Part shown: positions 12,064 to 24,900 of the stretch, in pieces
Layout of the letters: every line of letters starts with the position of its first letter
Position numbering within the stretch: position 1 is the first letter of the stretch
NCBI GenBank assembly: GCA_002104985.1
Contig: MCGO01000151.1
Span: forward strand, 1 to 64,000
DNA from: Rhizoclosmatium globosum
Taxonomy: Eukaryota > Chytridiomycota > Chytridiomycetes > Chytridiales > Chytriomycetaceae
Direction of reading: 5' to 3'
DNA: 64,000 bases
Position numbers and translations under genes: made by a program
Notes under the pieces: model-generated
What the model was told of the DNA's origin: nothing
The model's input: only the letters and a program-made list of their open reading frames with translations
Database searches by the model: none

Positions 12064-13077
12064 TTACAGATTTGATCGCATTTGGTCTAAATCGTCACTG
12101 AATATGTCTATATTACTTGATCTCCATCGTTTACAATTGGGAATGGATGCGGCAGAAGGGCTCTTTGATTTCGTAGTCAGGGTAGAGGTTGTCTTTGCTG
12201 AGGGTGCCGTCTCGACATTTACTACTTTTGATTCATTCTGTGTCCTCAGCGCCTCCTTCGCTTCGTTCATTTGGAGCTCTGCCTCTTTTTCTTTCGCTAT
12301 CTCGTTGTTCCGCAAAGCGATTTTCAAGGCAAATAGAATAAAAAAGACAAGCGATGCGAATGTTTGGCGGAGTAGCTTTAACAGCTCCACATTAGAATTA
12401 GGGTTCGCATAAATTAGAGCCATAAACAAAAAGGCTAAAAGGATTGCAATATGAACGCAAATTCCGTATCGAGTGATTGTAACAAAATCAATGTCGATAT
12501 GATTACGATGACTGTCGAATCGGAGGCTCTGTAAGAATAGAATGAAGAAAATAAGGTACACGGCATCCATCAAGACTGTAATTGTTCCTGCAATAATTGA
12601 GAATATGATTTCGACTGTTATGAATGAGCCCTCGATCTCTTCAAAATGCAAACGCGCTACAAGACCCAAAATCGATGCAATGACAGGTAGAAAGCAAAGG
12701 AATGGAAATACTTGCATGGCTTGTTCTATTACAAAGGCCATTTTCGGGCTTTTGAACTTGATGACCGAACTGCCACGCCCCCACGACAGCATTAAATAGC
12801 AGCTTTCAAAGATTGCGACAAACATATCCTCAAGAATCTGTATTATCCAAGGGTTTTCGGGAACGCAGGTGCAGCATACGTTCACAAGATACATCCCAGT
12901 GGTTGAAATGCCTATCAATAGGAGTTGGAGATTGTACGATGTCGCAATAGATTTAAAAGTTTGTTGCTTCTTTGCTTGTTGGCTGTGCAGGATGGAAATT
13001 ACAATGAACCATATTGTACCACAAAACGTGGTAATCATAAGAGCAAATGAGATATAGCTGATCGTGCCCGAGTCCAT
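12064..13077 (-). CDS. Seven-transmembrane receptor-like protein, family member 2
   Basis: Intronless 337-residue paralogue of the gene at 10981-11991, same strand, 72 bp upstream of it. It has seven membrane segments (about residues 6-30, 45-72, 80-103, 114-141, 154-185, 205-229, 236-260). Diagnostic blocks are ATSYNLQLLLIGISTTGMY, AIFESCYLMLSWGRGSSVI, DAVYLIFFILFLQ, a cytoplasmic start RNNEIAKEKEAELQMNEAKE and the tail WRSSNIDIFSDDLDQMRSN. The tail motif, about 18 residues and near-identical in both genes, suggests a conserved binding or sorting signal (inference). There is no signal peptide, as in many GPCR-like proteins with short N-termini. It may be a receptor or another 7TM protein; I do not recognise a family. 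Confidence 0.85.
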   Translation of the reverse strand: MDSGTISYISFALMITTFCGTIWFIVISILHSQQAKKQQTFKSIATSYNLQLLLIGISTTGMYLVNVCCTCVPENPWIIQILEDMFVAIFESCYLMLSWGRGSSVIKFKSPKMAFVIEQAMQVFPFLCFLPVIASILGLVARLHFEEIEGSFITVEIIFSIIAGTITVLMDAVYLIFFILFLQSLRFDSHRNHIDIDFVTITRYGICVHIAILLAFLFMALIYANPNSNVELLKLLRQTFASLVFFILFALKIALRNNEIAKEKEAELQMNEAKEALRTQNESKVVNVETAPSAKTTSTLTTKSKSPSAASIPNCKRWRSSNIDIFSDDLDQMRSNL

Positions 13078-13200
13078 GTTTATGCCAGGAAGTATTTTAA
13101 GGGACGGCCTTCATCCCCATTGTTGTTGTTTCCCCATTGTCACGCAAGACTTCAACAAAGTTGTTGCATTCATTAATATACAAATAAATACTATAATTGC

Positions 13201-16200
13201 TTAAAAAGCGACAGCCGATTTATCCACATAAGCCTCAATATCATCTGCTTCCTTATCTCGACCTCGGCTTCGCAATTCGTCAATTAAAGGTTTGGTCTCT
13301 CCAATTGAAATTAAATACTTCAAGAGTTTGACACCTTCTTCAGGGCTCTCTTCCATACAAGCATATTCTCGACGAGAATGAATGACTTGAAAGATTTGAA
13401 CTTTGACATAATCCTGAATGAGGTTATACATAAGTTACAGTCATAATAGAACACACGTCACTCACGAAGGCCCCAATGTCATCCCCAGAGACTTTCGAAA
13501 TAATCGAGAGTATCCTTACAAGGGTTTGCGAATCCTCAGAGTCAATCATCGTCTTTTCACCTTAAGTTAGAATCTAACTTTCCATTCACCCAATGAAACG
13601 CCTCACTTTAATACTAGAAAAGACTTGACGTCCAGGAGGCAATACGCTCAATCCCTTCAAGACAGACAAAACTCGAGGTTCTGCTCTCTCAGTCGAAATT
13701 TTCACGTTGATAATAAGAGTAACGAGAGTGTCGATTTCAAGATCATACAAGAACGGACATTTTTGCAATAGAACAATGATGCGCTCATAAAGAGCTAGGT
13801 TGTGGAGGTATTTAAGTCACTCGCCTCTGATCAAACAAAAACACAAACCTTCATCTTCCTTTTCAACAACTTCTTCCAAACAGGCAATCAATACTCGATT
13901 CCAAAGCCCCGATAAAGACTTCATTTTAGAGAGCTCAGGGATACAAGTGACTGGGTCGATAATTCCAGCCAGATAACGCGACTACAAGAAAGATTAGTTT
14001 GACTAACGTCATATTTGCATACTGAACTGCTCCGAGCTTCACTAAGCGCGACAATGCATTTTCCCACAAATTTAAATCGAGAATTCCATAATCCAGACAT
14101 AAGTTGCAGATAAGTTGGACAACTTTCGGTTCTCCGCCATGATTCAGCCAAAGGCTTCTTGCGAGAGATTCCTTGTCACATTCGTTGAACTCTTTGACGG
14201 ATTGAACTATGCGAAGTTCCTCAAAGTCAATCAAATAGAGGAGGATTTGCATATAACTCCGGATTTCTTCATAACTTTTCCCATCTTCCTCAAAGTTTTC
14301 GGGACTCGCGAGTTGGAATAAAAGCGACAGTGAGCGTATGCGATGAAGAGTTTGGATTTTTGAAGTGGGCTTTGAGGTAAAGATTAGACAATGGGATTGT
14401 GTTGGTCGGACGTACATTATATGCAGCCATGATAAAGAATTGCATTCCGTGTTGAATTGGAACCGATCTCGCAATATACAGAAGCTGCATTTGAAGAGAC
14501 CGTTCACCATCCGTATTCAGAAGGTTGTTAACCTTAACAGCTTTAGATTTTTTTTCTATGAAATAATACACAAACCTGCACGCGCATCGACGGCAAATAG
14601 AGTTCTTTGTCTTCAGGTGATACTTGAACGTTTTGCAGAAGTCCACGCTGAAGCAACCTGTTTCTGATACCAACGACATCAATTTCGAAGCGAGTTCCAA
14701 TTTCATTGACAATTGAATGCAAATCGAAGGATTCTGTGAGGTAATTTTTTTAGCAACTGACCATTCGGAGGGGAATCATAAACAGACGAATCATAAACAA
14801 ACCTGGTTTCATCAATGCCTGTTCGCTCTTCACACGATAAAGCTCATCAATCAGGCTCTCAGGTCGCCCACTAAGGTCAATGAACTCATGAAGTCCAAGG
14901 CTTTTCAATTGGTTCTCTGTTTCAGCTGTCTTAAACTGATAAGAGAGTTCTTCGCAGTATTTTTGCAGTTCAGCTACTTCGTCGGCTGCGGAAGTTTCCG
15001 CGCTCTATAATGAAGTATTCTTAATTATTACTTCGATAATGAAGGGGTTTGTTTACTGATAGTAGCTTAAGGCCGACTGTATGTGCCTGCTTGAAAGATG
15101 AAACACGGTCAGGGCCAGGCGGAAACGCTTGCGCAAGTAGAATAGCTTGTTTGACTGCCCCTTCCAAAGACTGAATTTTTGCGAGAAACGGTTTGACATC
15201 TGGAAACGTAGGGACGGAGGAAGAGGGATCATTCTAAGTCGAACTTCAGAATTTACATTAACGATGTAGTTGATACAGCATTACCAGTCGCCGGATAAAT
15301 CCTTCAACTACTGCAGTATAAAACTGATCTGACGGTATCGTCAAAGGATGAGACAAGGCTATAAGCCGCGAAATGGTGGTCTCGTGGATTTCATGTTGAA
15401 TCACTTCCCAGCCAGTGCGCATAAGTAAATGATACGGAAGACAAGTCGCGCTTGACGGATACATCTAGTTCGAAACATTTGTTAGCGAGTGACGCGAAAA
15501 ATCCTCCGTCTCACTTTTAGAATATCTCCGGACTTGATGCGGCTTTGCTTCAGTTCTACAAAAGCCGTAATAAGTATTCAATAAAACGAAGATGTCAGGT
15601 TTACCTTCAAACTCAGAGACATTGGGTGGATTTCTTCGAGTGTAGTTTGACAGGACTTCCAACACTTGAAGACCTTTCCGAACTTCAGGATCATCCGGAC
15701 TCAATCGCAAAATCTGATTGAAAACAAACGCAATTTTCTCGTAATCATAAGGCGAGCTGGACGCAATCACTTGCTTCAAGAGTTTAGCCAGTAGCTCCTT
15801 GTTTGCAATGTCATCGAGAACTCCCGCAACACGATACTTGTACTCTCGGTTGTCGGCTTCGTCTACTAATAGCTGTCTGACATACTCGAACAAGACAAAA
15901 TCATCTGAAAACCCTGTCAGTGAAGTCAACAATAAAGCAACATGTACCTTCAATTTTGTATGACGCAGCGAATTCAAGAGCAGTCTGGACATCTAAACCC
16001 GTCTTTCTCAAGAGGTCAGGAAGAATTTTGCGTTGATATTCATTCGAATTCGTGTCTTTGAACATATCAGTCTCGACATTGATGTCTGGTTTAAGAGCAT
16101 AAGAGATCATTTACAAACCAACGTTGACTTACTCAGGAGATTAAATTGATGCCACCATCTAGCATTTCTTGCCATATCTTGACAATTCACCTGAAAGCCA

Positions 16201-19200
16201 CGTTGTCCCCAAGCAAGTCCAGTCGCAATTCCAACCGCTGCAAACTTTAACAAGCGATCATAATCCTTTCCAGTTGTCGACATGCCAACTTTAAAAACGT
16301 CGAACGCAACACTAGTGGGAACAGTTAAGAGTCCGCCGAAAGCCAGGTTTTGATCAATGAATCTCGAACTGAAGACCTGTTGTGGGAAGCTCGGCATTAA
16401 AACTCCAAAACTTAGAAACGTACATTTTCAGACAACTGTTTCACAAGCTGAACATGTCCGTCCGCGTCATATTCGATAATTTCCCCAGATATCTCCGACT
16501 CCTTCAAAGCTCCACTCATTCTCATCCGAAGCTCAATTGTACGATGCCACATTCTCAACGCAGCAATCAACACCCGGTTACTCTTCAAGTACATGGACAA
16601 ATCCTGTCCAGCTGATATCGGGTCGCATGAGACTGCGATTCCCTTGTTTTTTGATTTTGCAGGTGGAGAAAGGACAAAGCTCGCGTCCAGCCGTTCTTGC
16701 TTCTCGGCTTCTGCTTGACGGGAGATTGCAGATGATACATCGAGAACATAGTCGGTAGCGTAGCCCATGGCTTTTTCTGTTGGAAGGACGAGACCTCCTT
16801 CGTGATAATGCTCCGAAAAAAGAGAAGCGCCAAAGTCGTCACCGATATTGGCTACATCCAAATCCAACGAACGATCGGATAGCTTGGTCGAGATGGACCA
16901 CTTCACAGGGAATGCGGAAATAGAAGGGTTTGGCGGCGACGCAGAAGAGGAGGACGATGAACCACTTCCGCCGAATGAGCTAGACGATGAACTCCCAGCG
17001 CCACTATATAAGTACGTGGTCTTCTTCTCAGTTGTTTCAGACCCCATCGCAAGCAAAGTTCCATAATCCCCCGCATCACACTGAGTGAAAATCGCATGCA
17101 ATATTTCATAATTCTTGAAGTCATCCAAACAGTCTGGTAGAACAGAAATCAGAACGCGAAAGCTCACAAACGTGTAACATACCTCCAATCAAATCTTCAC
17201 TGCAGACAGATACAGATTTCTGACTCAACTCCAGAATCCACTTTGTTAAACGGAAGTTGCTCTATTAATTCTCGTCGTTAAAAGTGCGACGTGCCAGCAG
17301 GGGCTTACCTTTGTTTCCTTAATGTTCTTAAAAACATCCTTGTTCTCAGCCGCAAAAGAAGTAAGCAAAAGAGCGATATTCTTTAGCGTCGCTGCAGATA
17401 CTGCGTCAGGAGACTTTTCGTATAATTCCTGCATTGAAACGATGAGATTCATACCGACTTACACCTGTAACCTCACTTTACACAAAAGAAGCGCCGTTTT
17501 CACGTCACCATTTCTCGCAGCCTCTTCAGCAATAATACCATCCAACGAAGACCTCTCAAATCCCAACAACTCAGCAAGTCGATACAACTCTGTACGAGAA
17601 AAGTCTGTCGAAACAGGAGAAGCCTATATAATCGAAAAAAAGGAGTCAGGCTTTCCCAATTTGTCAGATTAATATCAAGAACTCAACTGTTCCCTTTCCG
17701 TGACTCCTTTCACCATACTTGAAAACCTCCTTCGCAAACCGATTCAAAACAACGCGTCGAGCTGCTTCGTCGTTTCGATACGACGATAGCTTAATCCGGA
17801 TGTCAAACTCTTTTGACAGGTCTTTGAGGTTTCCAAGCGACTTGATGGTTTCAGAAGAACAGCATGAAGTCGTCATTTCCAGTGCGGATATATGCGACGC
17901 CATGAGTTGTTTTTGCGCGGAAGCGATATTTGATTTCGGGAGAGTTTGGTTCTTGAATTCGTCTTTGAAGTTGGATTTGATGGTTTGAAGTAGTTGGGCT
18001 AGTTCAACCGCTGCAGTCACGGCCCAGACAAAAGTTTCTTTGCACGGAGTGGATTGAGTTCCTAAATGAAAGCGAAATCAATAACCCGTCGTTCGTTTCA
18101 TACTGGTACACCTACCAAACTTCTCTTCCTCAGCAACAGTACAATCCATCACTTCAACCAACCAACACATGATTTCCTCCCCGACATTCAACTTATTCTC
18201 CAAATCCAGTTCAAGCTCCACATCCAAGAGTTTATCGACTGGAGTCTGGATAGATTCAACCGGCATCACAGTAGTGTCCATTTCATACCCCATTTTCAAC
18301 AACAAAAGGCCTCGATCAAGATGTCCAGCTTCAAACAAATTACGCAGACGGGTTGTATACGCGTCTAGTTTCGTGAGTTGAGGGTATATCGACACGACCT
18401 ACAGTCATTTTCAGAACCGTTGTTCTACAACCTCAGAAATCAAACCTGCATCGCCTCCTTCATAGCTGACAAAGAATCCAACTTTGACAGAATAAACATC
18501 AACAGCGATTTCGATTTTGATAAATCAGAGATATTAAATCCTTCCATCCCATACGCCAACAACATCCTCTTGAGTCGCATTAATCGGTATTGCTCGATAA
18601 TGTCTTGGTACCGAGAACCGGATTTATCATTCAATATCTGTCAATCAAAGTTAATCAAATATGTCTACCCACGGCTGATATTCCTCACCTCAACAATCTC
18701 CTGCTCAACAGCATCACTCCACGGAATAGGAGTCCGATACATAAGCTCCAACAAAATCCCAGACTTGACATCACAGTTTTTCACTTGCTCTCTCAAAACA
18801 AGAACCCGACTCTCCCAAGGCCCTCCAGCAAGAACTTTCCCCAGCCCCACTATAACCCCATTGAACAAATTTAGTTACCTTCAAACATGATTAAATAAAA
18901 CAAGAAAAGAAAGCTCACCACTCTTATCCATAACCTCCAAACAATACTCTCCCAAAAGCACATCCCCATCAATCCCATGTCTACCTGCATACACCCGAAA
19001 CGATTCCTCCACCGCGCTTGGAATCAACTCGACAGCTGAAACCCTATCCAACAAGTCTAACGCGATACTTCCTGGTTCGCTCTCCCCATACGCGGAGAGG
19101 GTTACGGGGAAAGCGTGGACGTCCCAGAGGTATACGAGGTCTTCGAGTTGTTGCTTCAAGAGGGTTATGGCGGGTTTCCCGGGGTATGTTGTGTATCCGA

Positions 19201-21863
19201 ATGTAGATGTGTCGGATTTGGAGGCGGTTGCGAGGGTTGTTGTTACGTGGTGGCCGGGGTTATGGGTGTTGATGTGGGGATGCTGTTGTTGTGTGAAAGG
19301 GAAGTGGAGGTTTTGGGTTTTGGGAAGAGGAGGGATATGAGGGCGAGGGCGTCGTGGGGTCGTGATTGGGTGGATTCTATGAGGCGAGTGCGGATGTGGA
19401 TCCATTCTGCAATCATGATACTTTTCGAGCGAGCGTAATTGGTAAAAATCCGATTAGGAGGAGGAGAGGGCTGACTTACTACAACTCCGTCTCAACAACA
19501 AACGGCAACACATCACGTTCAATCCACGGCCCAAAATCACGCACAGAACAAGTCTCAGGAATCGCATTCAAAACATCCATAACCCTATTCATAAGCTCCT
19601 CTAAAACACCCACAAACCCCCAATTTAGTCACCACCCTCTCAAATACCCATACCCATGAACAAAAAAACACACAAACCTCCATAATGCCTTCTCCAGATA
19701 TACCCAACCCCCTTCAAATCCCCTCTCACACACCTCTCCACCAAAACCTCCACAACATCCGCGCCCCGAAACAAATGCCACTCCGCCGCATCAAACACAT
19801 CCACATACCCGTCCCCAGAATGCACAGCATTCAAAAACTCAGCATCCTGTCGAGACACGCGGTCATGCACGGAAAGGACTTGGAACGTTCCGAGTTTGTG
19901 GATCGTTTGGTGTATGAGGATGGAGAGGTCTTCGGAGGCTGAAACGCGTGCACGCGCGTGTGTGAGGAGGGCGTGGGTTTCTGAGTGGGTTTTTAGGGAG
20001 GCGGAGAGGGAGAATGTTGTTGTGTATGTGTCGTCTTGGATGTTGTTTAGGTCTGCGAGGATTGTTTCGAGGGGGAGGGGGAGGTGTGGAAGGGTTTGGT
20101 AGTATGTGAGTTTGGATTTTAGGACGTACTGGGGTTTCGGGTTTATGGGGGGTTAGTTTTAGAATCGTTGGGGGATGAAAATAGGTTTACTTGAAGGTCA
20201 AGTCCAAACTGTTCTGCGACTTTGAGGGCTTCTTCAAAGGCTCCACTTCTGATCAAACTGTTGATTTTCTCAGACGGATGTGTTTCTGAAATGGCGCGGA
20301 TGGTAATGGTTGGGATATCGTTGGTGTTCTCGTGTTCGAGAAAGTAGATGCGGGAAGAAGCGTCTTGACTCTGCTTTTGAGACTGACGGCATCGTGGAAT
20401 TAGGCGCGCACTCATAGATACTTGAATGCGGTGGGTTACGGTGTTTGATGGTAGTGTAATCACTTCAATGTAACGAGAATCGGTGGATTCGGTTGATGGA
20501 GTGAGAAGTGTCAGAACACTGACCTCATATTTCGTAGATGACATGATGAGAAAGTCTGATACTTCCTTGGTGGAGTATCGTTTGATAAGAATCAATCTCT
20601 TAAAGTCCCACAGTGATAAGAATCCAGAGCTTTCAAGCAAGACCATATATTTTCCGTTCGAATCGATTTCGGCTTTGATGACATTGTGAGCCAGACTTGA
20701 AGAGATTGAATCCATCAAAATTGAAGTGTTTGTTCCGTTTGACCGATCCCAAATAGTCAATGGTGTATTTCCTGTGAAGGGAATGGGAATGGGATGAATA
20801 AGCTTGACGACAAAGAATTGACCGAAGAATACCAGATCCAGCCAACAACAAGGCTTTTCTGCTGGAAGAAAAGTCTCCAGACCAAGGCAATACGGTTGTC
20901 ACACTTTGAATGTGTCCGTCTGACTCTTTTCTCAAATCCACAACGTCCATTGAAATAGCAGCTTTCGCGTCCAATCCAGCTTTGGCATCTCCATTCGTGA
21001 TTGCTTGCTCCAGCAGAGTAAAGTTGATGTTGGAGAAACGAATCTGCACGAGTGATTCCAAAACAAGGACCATTTCTTCGGTATTCGAGTTTCTGCCATA
21101 AATCCATGAGTATCCTATCAATCAAACAAGAATAAATACAAACCGTTGTATAAAAGTAATGCTGGTAATCTTGCATCCTTTTGATGGTGCATGTGGAATC
21201 AAGCGCGTCAAGTCGAGCGACACAGCCACTTCCGAAGTTGCCACATGAATCAAGTGCACGAAACCCTCCGTGTCGCCAATTGCCACAAACGAGGCATCGC
21301 AGTTAAAAGCCGAAGAAGTTGCGGTTGATTCTGTGTGTTTGATTTGCTTAACGAAAGAAAGCAAGCAATTCGTAGTCCCAACGTACCCAGTTCGAGTGTG
21401 GCCGAATGTTCTCGTTCAAAGCAATTTAAAAGAAAGGCAACACTTCCGAGGCCCAGACAGACTGAATTGCCACACACCGAATCGACTATCTCCGAGTTGG
21501 TGTTGGTTGACTTGTTCTGGTTGAGTTTAAAGTAGGTTAAGTACTCCGAGTCTCTAGCAACTAGCTAGTAACTCTCTAGTAACTCTCTAGTAACTCTCTA
21601 GTAACTAACTAGTAAGGAACAAGTACCTGGTTGGATGTCGACTGAGTCGGAGTTTGAGTTTGAGTGAGTGTCAGAGTGGCAATCGATTCTGTCTTGTACA
21701 CTTTGACTCTCTCTTCATTCGACAAAAACAACGTTGAAAAGGTCGTCGGTGCTTCGGATTCGGATTCGGATTCAGAGCAAAGTCGAAGTTGCCACGTTGG
21801 CGTTGGCGTTGGCGTTGGCGGTGATTGCTTGGCTGTCTCGTCCGAGTCGTTTGAGGAAAGCAT
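13201..21863 (-). CDS. KNTC1: Kinetochore-associated protein 1 (Rod), RZZ complex subunit
   Basis: Large many-exon gene. In animals KNTC1/Rod forms the Rod-Zwilch-ZW10 complex, which recruits Mad1-Mad2 and dynein to unattached kinetochores in the spindle checkpoint. N-terminal beta-propeller pieces: FVAIGDTEGFVHLIHVATSE (about 21190-21310) and SLAHNVIKAEIDSNGKYMVL then FLSLWDFKRLI (20590-20700). These are followed by the hallmark link SGAFEEALKVAEQFGLDLQ (20195-20255), similar to the animal sequence ending AESFAIQFGLD. The helical Rod C-terminal region includes AYGMEGFNIS (18540-18570), YDYEKIAFVFNQIL (15710-15755) and SYEEIRSYMQILLYLIDFEE (14210-14275), then NECDKESLARSLWLNHGGEP (14125-14185). 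The last exon ends LRSRGRDKEADDIEAYVDKSAV. The start at 21863 follows the upstream gene by 45 bp. The first exon holds coded TPTPTP and SESESE runs. Exon borders were only partly checked, so the exact protein length is unknown. Confidence 0.85.
21555..21614. repeat. Short tandem repeat in KNTC1 intron 1
   Basis: Direct repeats of an 11-base unit, ctctagtaact, about four to five copies with drift, inside the first intron of KNTC1. They are unlikely to be coding. Further simple repeats lie nearby in exon 1: GGATTC copies near 21757-21775 and GGCGTT copies near 21797-21820, which encode the acidic-Ser and Thr-Pro runs. Confidence 0.7.
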
Positions 21864-21908
21864 TGTTGATTTGATTCGGACAAAGTTGATTTGATTTTAT
21901 TGGATAAC

Positions 21909-24900
21909 CTACTCATCAATTAATGTATCAGTGCTCTCTTGACTCGATTCGTTGAGTAACAGAGGTTTGGCTGTCTCCGTCAGTTCCTCAACACATTCAA
22001 ACTCTACTTCCATACTGTACATGACTCTGTTGACTACTTCGGCTACAAGTTCTTCCACAAGCGCGAAATCAATTGGTATCTCATTAGTCGTCGTCTGAAC
22101 ATCGCGTTCCTCTGAACCCTTCTCTGTATCCATCTCAAATTCAGTGTCAGAATGTGATGTTTGGTTTAGGTGGGGAACGTTTTCGCTGGTAAATTCTCTT
22201 GAAGGTTGCGCATCCAAAGTTTCTGCATCCACGACAGGTTCCAAGTCTGTCCTCATTTTAAATACATCCTCAGCGGTGGCTGATGGGTCAGTGCCAGCTC
22301 CATTATTTTCATCCGTGATTTCTCTGTCTTCATTATTATCAATGACGACAGCCTCATTATTCTCGTTAAGATCCGACTCGTTCGTTACAGCAATATGAAC
22401 TTCAACTTCCAGAATATTATTTGTAGTGGTCGCAGCAATATCCATCGGGTTTACAGCACTGTCGAAATCGACTTCAGCTTCCAGGATGTTATTCGTAGTG
22501 GTCGCAGCAATATCCATCGGGTTTACAGTACTGTCGAAATGGACATTAGCTTCCAGAATATTATTCGTAGCGAGCGCGGTGATTTCTGTTGGGCCATTCT
22601 CTTCCAAGACTTCACCCGTTTCAAGGTTGGTATTAAGGTCACTCGAGTCTGTATCCAACTTCTGTTGAGGATCAATATGAGTATGAATTTGCAGATCTGC
22701 GAGAAGCGCATCAGCTTCAGTAATATCTTGATCATTGGAGCTGGTATACAAGACTCCGCACTTGCTACTTTCGTTGATAGACCCGTTTTTGGGGTCCGTA
22801 TCCAATGGATCCTCAGTCTGAAGATTGATATCAAGTTGCTGTTCAGTATCGACAAGATTCTCGGCAGCTTGAAGTTCATCTCGCACAATCACATCAACGC
22901 CTTCGTCACACAACCCACCCTCATCCAAAACCTCACACTCACCGCCAACATCTACAGAAACCCCACAAAGACTCTCCGCAACATACCCACGATACACCTC
23001 AACAACAACCTCCCTCTCAACACCAACCTCACCAACCTCAGTCCCCAACAAAACCTCATCACAACTCCACTCCGCCGCCACACTCCCCTCAAACAAAACC
23101 TTCATCTCCGCTCCAAGAACCCTCACCCCCTTCCCACTCACCACAACCCCCTCACCCCCTCTCTCTCCACCCCCAAGACACCCCATCGACCGCACACGCA
23201 CAGGCGTCCCCCCAACAGGCGTCCCAAAACTCTCCCTCGACCCCCAAGAACTCCCACTCCCACTCCTCACCCCACCCCCCGCCTCCTCCTCCACATCCAC
23301 ATCCACAACCTCACACTTCCCATCCACAAGCACAGGATACATCTCAATCAGCAGCGTGATCACGCTTAGGCAGAGGTACCGCGTCTCGTAGGGACTGTGT
23401 TTCCCGGCGTCGTGTGGGAAGAGGGAGGCGGCGAGGAAGCCGGATATGGAGGGGGTTGGGGATGTTGTTCCTGTTTTCGCGGTTGATATTCTGTTGTGTG
23501 TGTGTAGGTGCATGGGGAGGAGGTTAGGTTATTTAGAGGTGGGATTAAGGGAGGGGAGGGGTTTTTACTTGTGGAGGTGGGAGAAGAGGGTGCGGAAGTA
23601 TTCGTTTGTGATGAGGTTGGTTTGGACGCATATTCTTTTGAGGGTTGCGTGTTCTTTGATGTATGGGGTTTCTAGAGGGAGCAACAATGAGATTACAATA
23701 TAGAGTGTACGGATATCAACTTACTTAACAGCAGTTGCTGAATTGGACGCGTTAGAATAAACGTTTCACAGAACGTGAATGGTCCAATGGCCGAATTCAG
23801 CAAATGTCTCAACGCAAGAATAAATCCAGAAGCTAGTTTCGACCGTGTAGCAGTGGCAATACATTCAGCCCTCGAATACACAATCGATTCAGGCAACGTC
23901 GCCGCCGCCACAGCCGCATTATTATACGCCATCTTCTCCTCTACTCCAAAAAATAATCAGTACCCCAAGCCACCTTAAAAAACCCACAAACCTCTCCCCT
24001 CAATCTCCTCACACAACCCCCTCAAAACCTCCAAATCACTCAACCGCTCCCAACACCGCTTCTTCACAGGACTCGTACCCCCAACCGTCTTCCGAAACCA
24101 CGTCGGCCGCCTCCCCTGCGTCCCAACCGCCCGAATCCCTCCTCCACCCCCACCACCACCTCCTCCAAACTTGGAATCAACAGAAACATTCGACATGGTC
24201 CGAACCCTCCCAAACCCAAACCCGATTTTCTTTTCAGGGCTACTATCCCCTCTCTCTGACGCGTAGAACGACCCGGCGTCTGAATCGGTAACAGAGGCTC
24301 GGTCGGTGTCCGTGTTGCTGAAGAGGCTTGCGGTGGATTGACGGCGGGACCTTGTCTTCAGGATCTGCTTACACGCGAACGACGCTTTTCGGAGGAGTGA
24401 GACGCGTGGGAATGTGTGGAGTGTGGTTGTTAGATGGAGTTTTCGGAGGTGTGTGTGGAGAGGGGTGTGTGGGGATGTGAAGTGGAGGGGTGTTGTTGAG
24501 GTGTGGAAGAGTGTGGATGAGAGGGTTTCTTGGCCGTGGAGGGAGTGGAGTTGTGGTGGTTTTATGCTGTGGGATTGGGTTGTGCGGAAGAGGAAGTCGG
24601 TTTGGATTTTGGGGGATGAGAAGGCTCCAAAGTAAGCTGTGATTGTGGCGTATTTAGAATGGAACCAAGATTTTGGGTGGGTTGACTTACTGTATTTCTT
24701 GATGACTTGTGAGGCGATGTTGTCCATAATGCTGGAATCAATTCCAAACACAAATCCAACGTCCGCGTATACAGTGTTCTTGAATCCAGCTTTCTCGAGC
24801 GAATCAACAGACTTGAGCATTCTATAGTACACAGAAATTTCATCGCGTTTCATGACGTATATAGGTATCCTTTTATGACTCGCCCCAATGTAACAGTGTC

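Noticed and set aside
13201..16400. Separate gene from KNTC1
   Set aside because: The helical blocks here match the Rod C-terminal region in order, with small introns only.
22395..23369. 324-codon plus-strand ORF rich in His, Pro and Thr
   Set aside because: Antisense shadow of the acidic, Gly/Val-rich RhoGEF tail.
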